Assembly (NCBI GenBank): GCA_946220865.1
Contig: CAMJYM010000019.1
Span: 1 to 30,186, forward strand
Direction: 5' to 3'
DNA length: 30,186 nucleotides
Source: an uncultured Clostridia bacterium
GTDB taxonomy: Bacteria; Bacillota; Clostridia; Saccharofermentanales; DTU023
In this document: in pieces, positions 14,684-23,052 of the stretch
Layout: each line of letters opens with the position of its first letter
Position numbering within the stretch: the first letter of the stretch is position 1
Program-made: the position numbers and the translations under genes
The notes under the pieces: model-generated
Told to the model about the DNA's origin: nothing
Seen by the model: only the letters and a program-made list of their open reading frames with translations
The model's database searches: none

Positions 14684-15331
14684 ATGAATATCTTTCTCAG
14701 CGGTGACAGCGGCAGTGGAAAATCCACCTTGCTCCTCGATTTTTTACTTCAGAGCGGTCTTGAGGCTGCGGGTTATACGACTGTGCATCTGCTTGATCGG
14801 CAGGGCCGGCGGGTAGCGCATGTTCTGAGAGATTTACGCCTGCTGATCCATGAACTGAGGCAGACTTCACGCAAGGACAGTAGCTTCGCTGCCTGGCTTT
14901 TTGCACAGGCTTCAGCAGATATTGAGGCACCATGTTTCTGTCGACTTGAAGAGGGGAGAATGGTTTTTTCCCCCAGACTTTTTGTTGAAGAGAGTCTGGC
15001 GCTTCTGAGTCAATATCCTGGGCCAGAGCTCCTTGTTCTGGATGAAGTTGGCGGGCCGGAACTCCTTGAAGACGATTTTTATGTTAAGCTTTTTGACATG
15101 CTGGACAGTCGGCAGCCCCTGCTGATCGTTTGGAAAAATGCTGCGGGTCTGGCCCATATGAAGCTGGAGAGCGCTCAGCAAAAGGCTCTGATGGAAAGAC
15201 GCGCCAGTCTCCAGGAAAGAGCCGATCAGCTTCTGATCTGTGAAAAAAATGAGGAAACGCGCCGCCAGCTTATGGCGACTCTGAAAAATGATTTTAAGCG
15301 AGAAGACTCCTTTGATAAAGTATCATTGTGA
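14684..15331 (+). CDS. P-loop NTPase of the THEP1 / NTPase_1 type
   Basis: 215 residues. The Walker A motif GDSGSGKST (7-15) stands at the extreme N-terminus, as in THEP1 nucleoside-triphosphatases. The Walker B-like block LVLDEVGGPELLEDDFY (near 117-133) matches the DEIGPMEL block of that family. The ATG at 14684 is chosen because it places the P-loop normally and GGAGAAGAG lies upstream; an in-frame GTG at 14663 adds seven residues. Biochemically, THEP1 hydrolyses NTPs, but its cellular role is unknown. It sits just after XdhC and overlaps the ABC permease start, so a role in cofactor or metal supply is a fair inference but not more. Confidence 0.7.
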   Translation: MNIFLSGDSGSGKSTLLLDFLLQSGLEAAGYTTVHLLDRQGRRVAHVLRDLRLLIHELRQTSRKDSSFAAWLFAQASADIEAPCFCRLEEGRMVFSPRLFVEESLALLSQYPGPELLVLDEVGGPELLEDDFYVKLFDMLDSRQPLLIVWKNAAGLAHMKLESAQQKALMERRASLQERADQLLICEKNEETRRQLMATLKNDFKREDSFDKVSL

Positions 15332-16382
15332 CGACAAAGAAGACCTTAAAGGCCGGACGGTACGAACTGAGGAAAAGAAGAAAAAACTTTTGCTTGGGCT
15401 TTTGCTGCTTGTCCTTCTGGCTGTTGTTCTTATCTCATTTTCTCTGGGGCGTTATCCCGTGCCACTCACGGTCGTCCTGCAGGCTGTTGCACATCAGATT
15501 TTTCCTCAAACTGTCGTGAGCTGGGAGCCGCAGGTTGAAATCGCCCTTTTTCATATACGCCTTCCTCGCATTCTTATGGGAATTCTTGTGGGAGCTGGTC
15601 TCTCGCTTTCCGGGGCCAGTTTTCAGGCGCTATTTCGCAACCCCCTGGTTTCTCCGGATGTTCTCGGGGCTTCGGGAGGCGCGGCTTTTGGAGCAGCCCT
15701 GGCGATTTTGCTCGGCATGGGCACGGCAATGATTACCCTGACCTCCTTTGCTTTTGGCCTTCTCTCCCTGCTCCTGGTCTTCCTGATCAGCCGGAGAATT
15801 CGCATGGATGCCGTACTAAGTTTGATCCTCTGTGGCATCGTGGTCGGCTCTCTGTTTACGGCTGCGCTTTCCTATCTCAAATTGATCGCGGATCCAAGTT
15901 CCGAACTTCCGGCCATTACCTACTGGCTCATGGGCTCTCTGGCTTCGGCCAGATTCCAGGACCTGGCTTTCGCTGCGCCGCCGATCCTTCTGGGCAGTTT
16001 GCTTATCTGGAGTCTGCGCTGGCCACTGAATCTCTTTACCCTGGGTGAGGAACAGGCCCTGAGCATGGGGGTGCCCGTTAAGGTCCTGAGACTGCTCCTG
16101 CTGCTTGCTGCGACGCTGACGACTTCGGCAGCGGTTTCCGTCTGTGGCCTGATCGGCTGGATAGGACTGGTCATCCCTCACATTTCCCTTTTGCTTTTCG
16201 GGGCGGATTATCGCCTGAGTCTCAGTGGGACGGCTCTGATTGGAGCCATTTTTACCCTTCTGGTTGACGATGCAGCCAGACTTATGGCCAGCAGCGAGGT
16301 GCCCATCGGTATTCTCACAGCCCTTCTGGGAGCACCCATTTTTCTTGGTCTGCTCCTGCGGGAAGGCCGTCGTCTCTCATGA
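15288..16382 (+). CDS. FecCD-type ABC transporter permease (metal or oxyanion uptake)
   Basis: Up to 364 residues with about ten hydrophobic membrane segments after a charged ~35-residue N-terminus. FecCD/BtuC family blocks are clear: RLPRILMGILVGAGLSLSG, FRNPLVSPDVLGASGGAAFG, GLIGWIGLVIPHI and EVPIGILTALLGAPIF. The start is uncertain: the ATG at 15288 overlaps the NTPase gene by 44 bases without a good SD, and an in-frame TTG at 15312 has GAGAAG upstream. The family imports iron-siderophores, cobalamin or, as in MolBC, molybdate/tungstate. Adjacent XdhC makes molybdate attractive here, but no sequence mark proves it. No substrate-binding protein is encoded nearby. Confidence 0.88.
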   Translation: MILSEKTPLIKYHCDDKEDLKGRTVRTEEKKKKLLLGLLLLVLLAVVLISFSLGRYPVPLTVVLQAVAHQIFPQTVVSWEPQVEIALFHIRLPRILMGILVGAGLSLSGASFQALFRNPLVSPDVLGASGGAAFGAALAILLGMGTAMITLTSFAFGLLSLLLVFLISRRIRMDAVLSLILCGIVVGSLFTAALSYLKLIADPSSELPAITYWLMGSLASARFQDLAFAAPPILLGSLLIWSLRWPLNLFTLGEEQALSMGVPVKVLRLLLLLAATLTTSAAVSVCGLIGWIGLVIPHISLLLFGADYRLSLSGTALIGAIFTLLVDDAARLMASSEVPIGILTALLGAPIFLGLLLREGRRLS

Positions 16383-16403
16383 TCGGAAAGGAAAGATCGT
16401 ATC

Positions 16404-17174
16404 TTGGCTCTGGACATACAAAATCTCAGTTTTGCCTATGCGCTTAAACCGGTGTTCAAAGATCTGAACTTCCGGCTGGACTATGGACAAATTCACGCGC
16501 TTCTTGGCCGGAATGGAGCAGGAAAAAGCACGCTCTTTAAGCTTATTCTGGGCTTTCTTAAAGCTCAGGAGGGAACGATCCTGCTCGATGGAAAAAACCT
16601 GAGAGATTATGGTCCCCGCGAACTGGCCCGGAAAATCGCCTTTATTCCTCAGAAGCAGAGCGGGCGTTTTCCTTACACCGTCTGGGAAATGGTGCTTATG
16701 GGGACAAATCCCCAGCTTTCTCTTTTTACTCAGCCCGGCCAAAAGGAAACCCAGCAGGCCGAAGAGGCTTTGTGTTCTTTGGGCCTGGAAAGCTTTCGAC
16801 TGCGACGCTATGATCTGCTTTCCGGGGGAGAACAGCAGCTTGTGCTTATTGCCAGAGCATTGGCCCAGCAGAGTCGCATTCTCATTCTGGATGAACCGAC
16901 TTCCGAACTTGATCTGGGTCGGCGTGTTGAGGTCATGCAGCGTTTAAAAATGCTGGCTTCCGAGGGCTATATGGTGGTTCTTTCCACCCACAATCCCCAG
17001 CAGGTTCTGAGCTATGCCGATCATGTCCTTATCCTCAATGCCGGAACGCTTGATGGCGATGGAGCGCCTGAGGCGATTCTGACGGCGGAAAAACTCAGCG
17101 AGCTGTACGGTATTCCTGTTCGCCTGATCCATGGTGAGCAGGGGGAAACCGCCCTTATTACGGATCGGGTTTAG
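16404..17174 (+). CDS. ABC transporter ATP-binding protein (FecE/MolC-like)
   Basis: 256 residues with all ABC ATPase motifs: Walker A GRNGAGKST, Q-loop in IPQKQSGRF, signature LSGGEQQL, Walker B ILILDEPTSELD, and the switch histidine in LSTHNP. The pattern is that of the FecE/BtuD group which partners FecCD permeases. The TTG start at 16404 has AAAGGAAAG upstream and leaves a 21-base gap after the permease, so the two are co-transcribed. It powers uptake by the adjacent permease. The missing periplasmic/lipoprotein binding component must be elsewhere, unless it is shared with another system. Confidence 0.92.
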   Translation: MALDIQNLSFAYALKPVFKDLNFRLDYGQIHALLGRNGAGKSTLFKLILGFLKAQEGTILLDGKNLRDYGPRELARKIAFIPQKQSGRFPYTVWEMVLMGTNPQLSLFTQPGQKETQQAEEALCSLGLESFRLRRYDLLSGGEQQLVLIARALAQQSRILILDEPTSELDLGRRVEVMQRLKMLASEGYMVVLSTHNPQQVLSYADHVLILNAGTLDGDGAPEAILTAEKLSELYGIPVRLIHGEQGETALITDRV

Positions 17175-17194
17175 AGCGAGGATGGCCTGAAATC

Positions 17195-17203
17195 TGCTAT
17201 ACT
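17195..17203 (+). promoter_or_regulatory. Extended -10 promoter of the hisS operon
   Basis: TGCTATACT is an extended -10 element (TG-N-TATACT, 5 of 6 to TATAAT). There is no obvious -35, which extended -10 promoters tolerate. Predicted start near 17210 gives a leader of ~90 bases before hisS. That is too short for a T-box, and no T-box sequence is seen. Confidence 0.5.
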
Positions 17204-17298
17204 TATGCGACAGCTTTTGGCGGAAGGTTCTGCAGTCTTTCAGCTCATTTCGCGGAAGCTCAGAATAGACGGCATGCTGCCGGGAAGGAGAGCCTAAG

Positions 17299-18558
17299 AT
17301 GAACTTAACGGCCCCCAGGGGAACTCAGGATATTCTGCCTCCGTGGACGACGGCCTGGCAGTGGCTGGAGCGAAAGTTTCAGGAGAGCTGTGAACTCTAC
17401 CAGTATCAGGAGATCCGCATTCCGACTTTTGAGCATACGGAACTTTTTCAACGTGGTGTGGGAGCCAGCACGGATGTCGTTCAAAAGGAAATGTATACTT
17501 TTGAAGACAAAGCCGGACGCTCTCTGACCCTGCGCCCGGAGGGAACGGCCGGAACGGTGCGCAGCTACATCGATAACGGTCTGGCTTCGCAACCTTCTCC
17601 GGTTAAACTATATTATCAACTGACGGCTTTCCGCTATGAAAAGATGCAAAAAGGCCGCTATCGTGAGTTCCATCAAATGGGCTGCGAGTGCATCGGTTCG
17701 GCTGAAGCCACGGCAGATGCTGAGCTGATTTCACTTTTAAGTCATTATTTTAATGCTCTTGGGCTCAGCGAAATTCAACTTAAGTTGAATAGTATTGGCT
17801 GTCCGAAATGCCGCCCGATCTTTCGTCAGAAACTGATGGATTACCTCCGCCCGCATCTGGCTGAACTTTGTGAGGACTGCAAACAGCGCTTTGAGCAAAA
17901 TCCCATGCGTATCCTTGACTGTAAACAGGAGCGCTGTGCAGAGATTGCCGAAGAAGCGCCGGCTCCTCTGGATTATCTCTGTGACGATTGCCGCGAGCAC
18001 TGGGAAAGTTTGAAGGCTCTGCTTGAGGCGGCCAACATTCCTTACCAGGTCGACAGGCGCATCGTTCGCGGTCTGGACTACTATACGCGCACCGTCTTCG
18101 AATATGTTTCCTCCCATGTGGGTACGCAGGGGACCATCTGCGGCGGAGGTCGCTACGATGGGCTGGTCGAAGAAGTTGGCGGTCAGCCTACCCCCGCGGT
18201 AGGCTTTGCCATGGGCGTGGAGCGTTTGCTCCTGGAAGCCGAAGGACAGAAGATTGAGCTGCCCCAGCCTGCGGTACCGCAGATCTTTGTGGCAGCTTTC
18301 CCGGAGACGCAGCAGCAGGCCTTTACACTCTGCGCGAAGCTGCGAGCAGAAGGACTTAGGGCGGCGCTCGATATCTGTGGGCGGAGCATGAAAGCTCAGC
18401 TTAAATATGCCAATCGCATGCGGGCAGATTATCTCCTTCTTCTGGGGGCGGATGAGCTGGCAAAAAACTGTGCTAAAATCAAAAAAATGAGTGACGGGAG
18501 CGAGGTGCAAGTCCATCTGGATGAGCTTGCCAGCGTTCTCAGAAGTCTTGAAGTTTAA
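17299..18558 (+). CDS. hisS: Histidyl-tRNA synthetase
   Basis: 419 residues, normal length for bacterial class II HisRS. Key blocks: APRGTQDILP start, LRPEGTAGTVRSY, motif 2 FRYEKMQKGRYREFHQ, histidine-A motif RGLDYYTRTVFEY (near 256-268), GGGRYDGLVE, motif 3 GFAMGVERLL, and a C-terminal anticodon-binding domain. It charges tRNA-His with histidine in the cytoplasm. AAGGAG 8 bases before the ATG. It starts the hisS-aspS-lepB-lepA series. Very secure. Confidence 0.98.
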   Translation: MNLTAPRGTQDILPPWTTAWQWLERKFQESCELYQYQEIRIPTFEHTELFQRGVGASTDVVQKEMYTFEDKAGRSLTLRPEGTAGTVRSYIDNGLASQPSPVKLYYQLTAFRYEKMQKGRYREFHQMGCECIGSAEATADAELISLLSHYFNALGLSEIQLKLNSIGCPKCRPIFRQKLMDYLRPHLAELCEDCKQRFEQNPMRILDCKQERCAEIAEEAPAPLDYLCDDCREHWESLKALLEAANIPYQVDRRIVRGLDYYTRTVFEYVSSHVGTQGTICGGGRYDGLVEEVGGQPTPAVGFAMGVERLLLEAEGQKIELPQPAVPQIFVAAFPETQQQAFTLCAKLRAEGLRAALDICGRSMKAQLKYANRMRADYLLLLGADELAKNCAKIKKMSDGSEVQVHLDELASVLRSLEV

Positions 18559-18584
18559 GACAAGCGTTGGTGGAGGATGCAGAT

Positions 18585-20414
18585 ATGGCAGAGAGTTTAG
18601 GCACGTGGAAGCGCAGCCAGAGGGTTGCGGAAATCAGTGAGGCGGATATCGGCAAAGAGCTGTGTCTCATGGGCTGGTGCCATCGTCGTAGAGATTTGGG
18701 CAAGTTGATTTTCCTTACCCTGCGGGATCGTTCGGGCGAACTGCAGCTTATCGTCGACGAAGACAGCGAAGAAGCCCTTTTCCAAAAGGCTCAGCAGGTG
18801 CGTTCTGAATTTGTGCTCGCGGTTAAGGGCATACTGCGCCTGCGCAAGGACCCCAATCCGGAAATGGAAACGGGACGTTTTGAATTGCTGCTCAGGGAAA
18901 TCAAGATTTTAGCTGAAGCAAAAACCCCGCCTTTTTATATTGAGGACGGTATTGATGCCCGTGAATCCCTGCGCCTTGAATATCGCTATCTTGATCTGCG
19001 CCGTCCGGAGATGCAGAAGAAGATCATGCTGAGGCATCAGATCAATTTCTTTACGCGCGAGTGGTTCAATCGTGAAGGCTTTCTCGATATCGAAACGCCG
19101 GTGCTTGTGAAGAGTACGCCGGAAGGCGCCCGTGACTACCTGGTTCCATCGCGCATATTCCCGGGAAAATTCTTTGCTCTGCCGCAGTCCCCGCAGCTTT
19201 ACAAACAGCTTCTGATGTGTTCGGGTTTTGACCGCTATATGCAGATTGCCCGCTGCTTCCGCGATGAGGACCTGCGCGCCGACCGCCAGCCGGATTTTAC
19301 GCAGATTGACCTTGAGATGTCCTTTGTCGACGAAGATGATGTCATGAATCTTGTCGAACGTTATATTAAAGATCTCTTCAAGGCCATCCTCGGCGTGGAG
19401 ATCAAAGATCCGCTGCCCCGCCTCGAGTGGGAAGAGGGCATGGAACGTTTTGGTTCAGACAAACCGGATACACGCTTTGCCATGGAGCTCAAGGATTTTT
19501 CGGCGGTCGCTGAAAAAACGGAATTTAAGGTTTTCCGGGACTGCCTCGCCTCCGGGGGAAGCGTCCGCGGTTTTGCCGTGCCTTCCGGCGCAGATATGAA
19601 GCGCCGGCGCATTGACGAACTAACGGAATTTGCTAAAGATGCAGGGGCAAAGGGCCTCATCTGGATGAGCGTGGAAGACCAGCCGCGCGGTTCAGCGGCC
19701 AAATATCTCAGCGCTGACTTTGTCAACGAAGCGGCGACGCTGGCCGGAGCTTCAAAAGGCGACCTGCTTTTCTTTGTGGCTGACGAAAAATACAAGGCCC
19801 TGAACATTCTCGGCAGATTGAGACTGGAAGTAGCGAAGAGTCGTGGACTCATTCCGGATGATAAATGGGCTCTGCTCTGGGTCACCCATTTCCCCATGTT
19901 TGAATACAGTGAGGAGGAACAGCGCCTGGTTGCTGAACACCATCCTTTTACCTCTCCGCTTGATGAAGATCTGGACCGCCTCATGACGGAGCCGACCAAG
20001 GTTCATGCGAAGGCCTACGATATCGTACTTAACGGTAATGAACTGGGTGGCGGAAGTATCCGTATTCACGATCAGGAGCTGCAGAAAAACATCTTTAAAC
20101 TGATTGGCCTCAGTCAGGAAGAAGCCGAGGAGCGTTTTGGCTTCCTGCTCAAGGCTTTTGAGTATGGCGTGCCCCCGCACGGCGGCCTGGCTTTCGGCCT
20201 CGATCGAGTCTGCATGCTGCTCTCCAAATCAGAGAGTATTCGCGACGTGATTGCTTTCCCGAAGGTTCAGAACTCCTCCTGCCTTATGACAGGCTGCCCG
20301 GATTATGTCGATCAGAAGCAGCTTGATGAACTGGGTATAGAGCTTTCTCCCGCGACACGCTCAGCCATTGAGGCTCAGCGCAAAGGCTCTGAGGATGGCG
20401 CTGAGCATGAATAA
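18585..20414 (+). CDS. aspS: Aspartyl-tRNA synthetase
   Basis: 609 residues, bacterial-type AspRS. An N-terminal OB-fold anticodon domain (GWCHRRRDLGKLIFLTLRDR) is followed by motif 1 (FLDIETPVL..STPEGARDYLVPSR), motif 2 (FRDEDLRADRQPDFTQID), the bacterial GAD insertion domain and motif 3 (FGLDRVCMLL). The ATG at 18585 has GGAGG 8 bases upstream; the in-frame TTG at 18567 does not. The leucine in RRRDLG is the residue found in discriminating AspRS such as that of E. coli, whereas non-discriminating forms usually have RRRDHG. This hints that the enzyme does not mischarge tRNA-Asn. It overlaps the next gene, lepB. Confidence 0.98.
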   Translation: MAESLGTWKRSQRVAEISEADIGKELCLMGWCHRRRDLGKLIFLTLRDRSGELQLIVDEDSEEALFQKAQQVRSEFVLAVKGILRLRKDPNPEMETGRFELLLREIKILAEAKTPPFYIEDGIDARESLRLEYRYLDLRRPEMQKKIMLRHQINFFTREWFNREGFLDIETPVLVKSTPEGARDYLVPSRIFPGKFFALPQSPQLYKQLLMCSGFDRYMQIARCFRDEDLRADRQPDFTQIDLEMSFVDEDDVMNLVERYIKDLFKAILGVEIKDPLPRLEWEEGMERFGSDKPDTRFAMELKDFSAVAEKTEFKVFRDCLASGGSVRGFAVPSGADMKRRRIDELTEFAKDAGAKGLIWMSVEDQPRGSAAKYLSADFVNEAATLAGASKGDLLFFVADEKYKALNILGRLRLEVAKSRGLIPDDKWALLWVTHFPMFEYSEEEQRLVAEHHPFTSPLDEDLDRLMTEPTKVHAKAYDIVLNGNELGGGSIRIHDQELQKNIFKLIGLSQEEAEERFGFLLKAFEYGVPPHGGLAFGLDRVCMLLSKSESIRDVIAFPKVQNSSCLMTGCPDYVDQKQLDELGIELSPATRSAIEAQRKGSEDGAEHE

Positions 20415-21030
20415 AGAACTGTTCGAAAATAAAAGCGAAGAGCCGGCAGAGGCGGCTTCTGATTTGGCTGAAACAGCCGGTAAAACCGCCGCGCAGCCGG
20501 ACAAGCTCAGGGGGTTTCTCAATAACGTGCTGCTTTTTGTCTTTGTTCTGGTTCTTGGCCTGCTCTTTACCAATTTTGTGCTGCAGCGCAATACGGTTCA
20601 GGGCAGTTCCATGGTTCCTACACTGACCAACGGCGATGAACTCTTTGTTGAAAAGGTCAGCCGTTATTTTGGCGATATCCGGCGGGGAGATATCATTACC
20701 ATCGATACGAAGGGACTGGATTTGTCCGATCCCACGCGGGTGATTAAGCGGGTGATTGCTCTGCCCGGTGAAACCCTGGAAATTCGCGAGGGTCATGTCT
20801 TTGTAAATGGCGCAGAGCTGGCAGAAGCTTATCTGCCAGCCGGCACAGTTACCGAAGTTCACAATCCTCAATTTGCCAAAGTCACGCTGGGTGAGAATGA
20901 GTTCTTCTGCATGGGGGATAACCGTATGGGCAGCAAGGATTGCCGCAATTTTGGGCCTGCTCCCCTGAAAAATGTCCTTGGCAAAGTTCTTATACGTTTT
21001 TATCCCTTCAACCGCATGGGACGTCCCTGA
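20395..21030 (+). CDS. lepB: Signal peptidase I
   Basis: 211 residues from the ATG at 20395 (AAAGG 8 bases upstream); the ATG at 20407 is also possible. A charged N-terminal segment is followed by one membrane span (~44-62). The catalytic parts are the serine S72 in GSSMVPTL, the general-base lysine K118 in RVIKRVIALPGE, and the GDNRMGSKDCRNFG box. It is a type I (P-type) leader peptidase that cuts signal peptides outside the membrane; the M23 protein at the end of the window would be a substrate. The start lies within the end of aspS, and lepA follows after 11 bases. Confidence 0.95.
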   Translation: MALSMNKELFENKSEEPAEAASDLAETAGKTAAQPDKLRGFLNNVLLFVFVLVLGLLFTNFVLQRNTVQGSSMVPTLTNGDELFVEKVSRYFGDIRRGDIITIDTKGLDLSDPTRVIKRVIALPGETLEIREGHVFVNGAELAEAYLPAGTVTEVHNPQFAKVTLGENEFFCMGDNRMGSKDCRNFGPAPLKNVLGKVLIRFYPFNRMGRP

Positions 21031-21041
21031 AAGGAAAATCT

Positions 21042-22865
21042 TTGAACGCAAAAGATCATGACAGAATAAGCCATGTGCGCAATTTCTGTATTATTGCCCA
21101 CATTGATCATGGCAAGTCCACGCTCGCCGATCGCCTCATTGAAAGTTGCGGCGCGGTAAGCCAGCGCGAAATGAGGGAACAGATCCTTGACAACATGGAT
21201 CTGGAGCGTGAACGCGGCATTACGATCAAGGCTCAGGCGGTGCGTTTGCAGTATCGCGCCGATAATGGGGAGGAGTATACCCTCAATCTCATCGACACTC
21301 CTGGCCATGTGGACTTTAACTACGAGGTCAGTCGCAGCCTGGCAGCTTGTGATGGGGCGCTTCTGGTGGTCGATGCTTCGCAGGGCATAGAGGCTCAGAC
21401 GCTGGCCAATGCCTACCTGGCTATCGATGCCGATCTCGAAGTGCTGCCCGTTATCAATAAGATTGACCTGCCCTCTGCCGACCCGGAGGCTGTGCGCAAG
21501 GAGATTGAAGAGGCGATCGGTCTGGACGCCGAAAAGTCTCCTGCTATCTCTGCAAAAAATAATATCAATATCCATGCGGTGCTGGAGGGGATTGTCCATG
21601 AGCTTCCGGCGCCCAGCGATGGCGATGCGGATAAAGCTCTGAAAGCTCTTATTTTCGATTCGGAATACGATGCTTATCGGGGCGTCATCATTCATGTCAT
21701 GCTCAAGGAGGGTACGCTCAAAAAGGATGATCAAATCCTTTTGATGCACAGTGGCGCGGTCTTTGATGTGGTGGAGATCGGCTATTTTGAACCCGGCTAT
21801 TTACGTCCGACGGATCAGCTGCTTGCCGGAGAGGTGGGCTATATTTCAGCCGCCATCAAGAACGTCAGGGATACCCGGGTTGGGGACACCGTGACGCTTG
21901 CCCAAAGACCCTGCAGCGAAGCTCTTCCAGGATATAAACCGGTTCGTCAGATGGTTTTCTGTGGTATTTATCCTGTTGACGGCGCTGATTACGGCGCTTT
22001 GAAAGATGCGCTGGAAAAACTGCAGCTGAACGATGCTGCGCTCTCCTTTGAGCCGGAGACTTCAGTCGCTCTGGGCTTTGGTTTCCGCTGCGGATTTCTT
22101 GGACTTTTGCACTACGAAATCATTCAGGAGCGCCTGGAACGTGAGTTTCAACTGAACCTCATCGCCACAGCCCCCTCGGTGGAATACCACATCCTGGGCA
22201 TAGATGGAAAGATGACGATTCTGGACAATCCGACCAATATGCCTCCGGTTGAAAAAATCGAAGAGTTGGAAGAGCCGATTGTGCGGGCCACCATTATGAC
22301 GCCAAAAGAATATGTCGGAAATATCATGGAACTCGCACAGGAGCGCCGTGGCGTCTTTAAAGATATGCAGTATCTCGATGAGAGCCGTGTGGAGTTGCAC
22401 TACGACCTGCCCTTAAACGAGATTATCTATGACTTTTTTGATGCCCTCAAATCACGGTCGAGAGGTTATGCTTCACTGGATTATGAGCTGAGCCATTACG
22501 CTGCTTCGGATCTGGTCAAGCTGGATTTTATGCTGAATGGGGATATCGTCGATGCTCTGACCTTTATCGTCCACCGGGAAAAAGCCTATGCCCGTGCCCG
22601 TAAGATCTGTGAAAAATTAAAAGATAATATTCCCAGACAACAGTTTGAGGTTCCGGTTCAGGCCTGCATCGGAGGTAAAATCATCGCCCGTGAAACGATA
22701 CGGGCTTATCGCAAAGATGTTTTGGCCAAGTGTTATGGCGGCGATATTTCGCGCAAAAAGAAGCTCCTTGAGAAACAAAAGGAAGGCAAAAAGCGCATGC
22801 GCAATATCGGCAGCGTCGAAGTTCCGCAGGAGGCCTTCCTGAGCGTACTCAAGCTGGATGAATAA
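21042..22865 (+). CDS. lepA: Elongation factor 4 (LepA) GTPase
   Basis: 607 residues from a TTG start at 21042, with AAGGA 6 bases upstream; this places the conserved ISHVRNFCIIAHIDHGKST segment near residue 10 as in other LepA proteins. G-domain motifs: AHIDHGKSTLADRL, DTPGHVDFNYE and NKIDLPSADP. The C-terminal LepA-specific domain includes GGDISRKKKLLEKQKEGKKRMR. It acts on stalled or mispositioned ribosomes. The upstream frame extends to 20940 inside lepB but is not needed for the family length (E. coli 599). The lepB-lepA pairing is widespread. Confidence 0.97.
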   Translation: MNAKDHDRISHVRNFCIIAHIDHGKSTLADRLIESCGAVSQREMREQILDNMDLERERGITIKAQAVRLQYRADNGEEYTLNLIDTPGHVDFNYEVSRSLAACDGALLVVDASQGIEAQTLANAYLAIDADLEVLPVINKIDLPSADPEAVRKEIEEAIGLDAEKSPAISAKNNINIHAVLEGIVHELPAPSDGDADKALKALIFDSEYDAYRGVIIHVMLKEGTLKKDDQILLMHSGAVFDVVEIGYFEPGYLRPTDQLLAGEVGYISAAIKNVRDTRVGDTVTLAQRPCSEALPGYKPVRQMVFCGIYPVDGADYGALKDALEKLQLNDAALSFEPETSVALGFGFRCGFLGLLHYEIIQERLEREFQLNLIATAPSVEYHILGIDGKMTILDNPTNMPPVEKIEELEEPIVRATIMTPKEYVGNIMELAQERRGVFKDMQYLDESRVELHYDLPLNEIIYDFFDALKSRSRGYASLDYELSHYAASDLVKLDFMLNGDIVDALTFIVHREKAYARARKICEKLKDNIPRQQFEVPVQACIGGKIIARETIRAYRKDVLAKCYGGDISRKKKLLEKQKEGKKRMRNIGSVEVPQEAFLSVLKLDE

Positions 22866-22889
22866 ATGGCCTTTTGCTAAGTGGATTTT

Positions 22890-22918
22890 TTGCAAATTCA
22901 GCCGTTTTTAGTTAAGAT
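22890..22918 (+). promoter_or_regulatory. Possible promoter of tRNA-Leu
   Basis: TTGCAA (22890-22895, 4 of 6) and TAAGAT (22913-22918, 4 of 6) are separated by 17 bases. GATAAT at 22916-22921 is a better -10, but its spacing to TTGCAA is 20. Either would place the start just before the tRNA 5' end. Confidence 0.35.
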
Positions 22919-22936
22919 AATACAGATCATGCCGAT

Positions 22937-23021
22937 GCGGATGTGGTGGAATTGGCAGACACGCCGGATTTAGGTTCCGGTGCTGAAAGGCATGCAGGTT
23001 CAAGTCCTGTCGTCCGCACCA
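22937..23021 (+). tRNA. tRNA-Leu (anticodon UAG)
   Basis: An 85-base cloverleaf with the CCA end encoded. The acceptor arms GCGGATG and CGTCCGC pair with one G-T, the discriminator is A, and CCA follows. The anticodon arm CCGGA / TCCGG closes a 7-base loop TTTAGGT with anticodon TAG, reading CUA. It has the long variable arm expected for leucine and a GGTTCAAGTCC T-arm. It lies alone between lepA and the Crp/Fnr gene. Confidence 0.97.
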
Positions 23022-23036
23022 GAATTTTCAGTAAAA

Positions 23037-23052
23037 GGCCATATGGATGGCC
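23037..23052 (+). promoter_or_regulatory. Hairpin covering the start of the Crp/Fnr gene
   Basis: GGCCAT at 23037-23042 and ATGGCC at 23047-23052 are perfect complements around the loop ATGG. The right arm contains the proposed ATG (23047), and the left arm includes the GG of the AAAAGG Shine-Dalgarno (23033-23038). Folding would hide the start site, so translation may be damped or controlled. Confidence 0.45.

Noticed and set aside
17204..17298. T-box leader before hisS
   Set aside because: Common before synthetase genes in Bacillota, but the leader is under 100 bases and no T-box consensus sequence or terminator is present.
22866..22936. Intrinsic terminator after lepA
   Set aside because: TTTGC/GCAAA can pair across 14 bases, but the stem is short and AT-rich and the T-run lies inside the loop.
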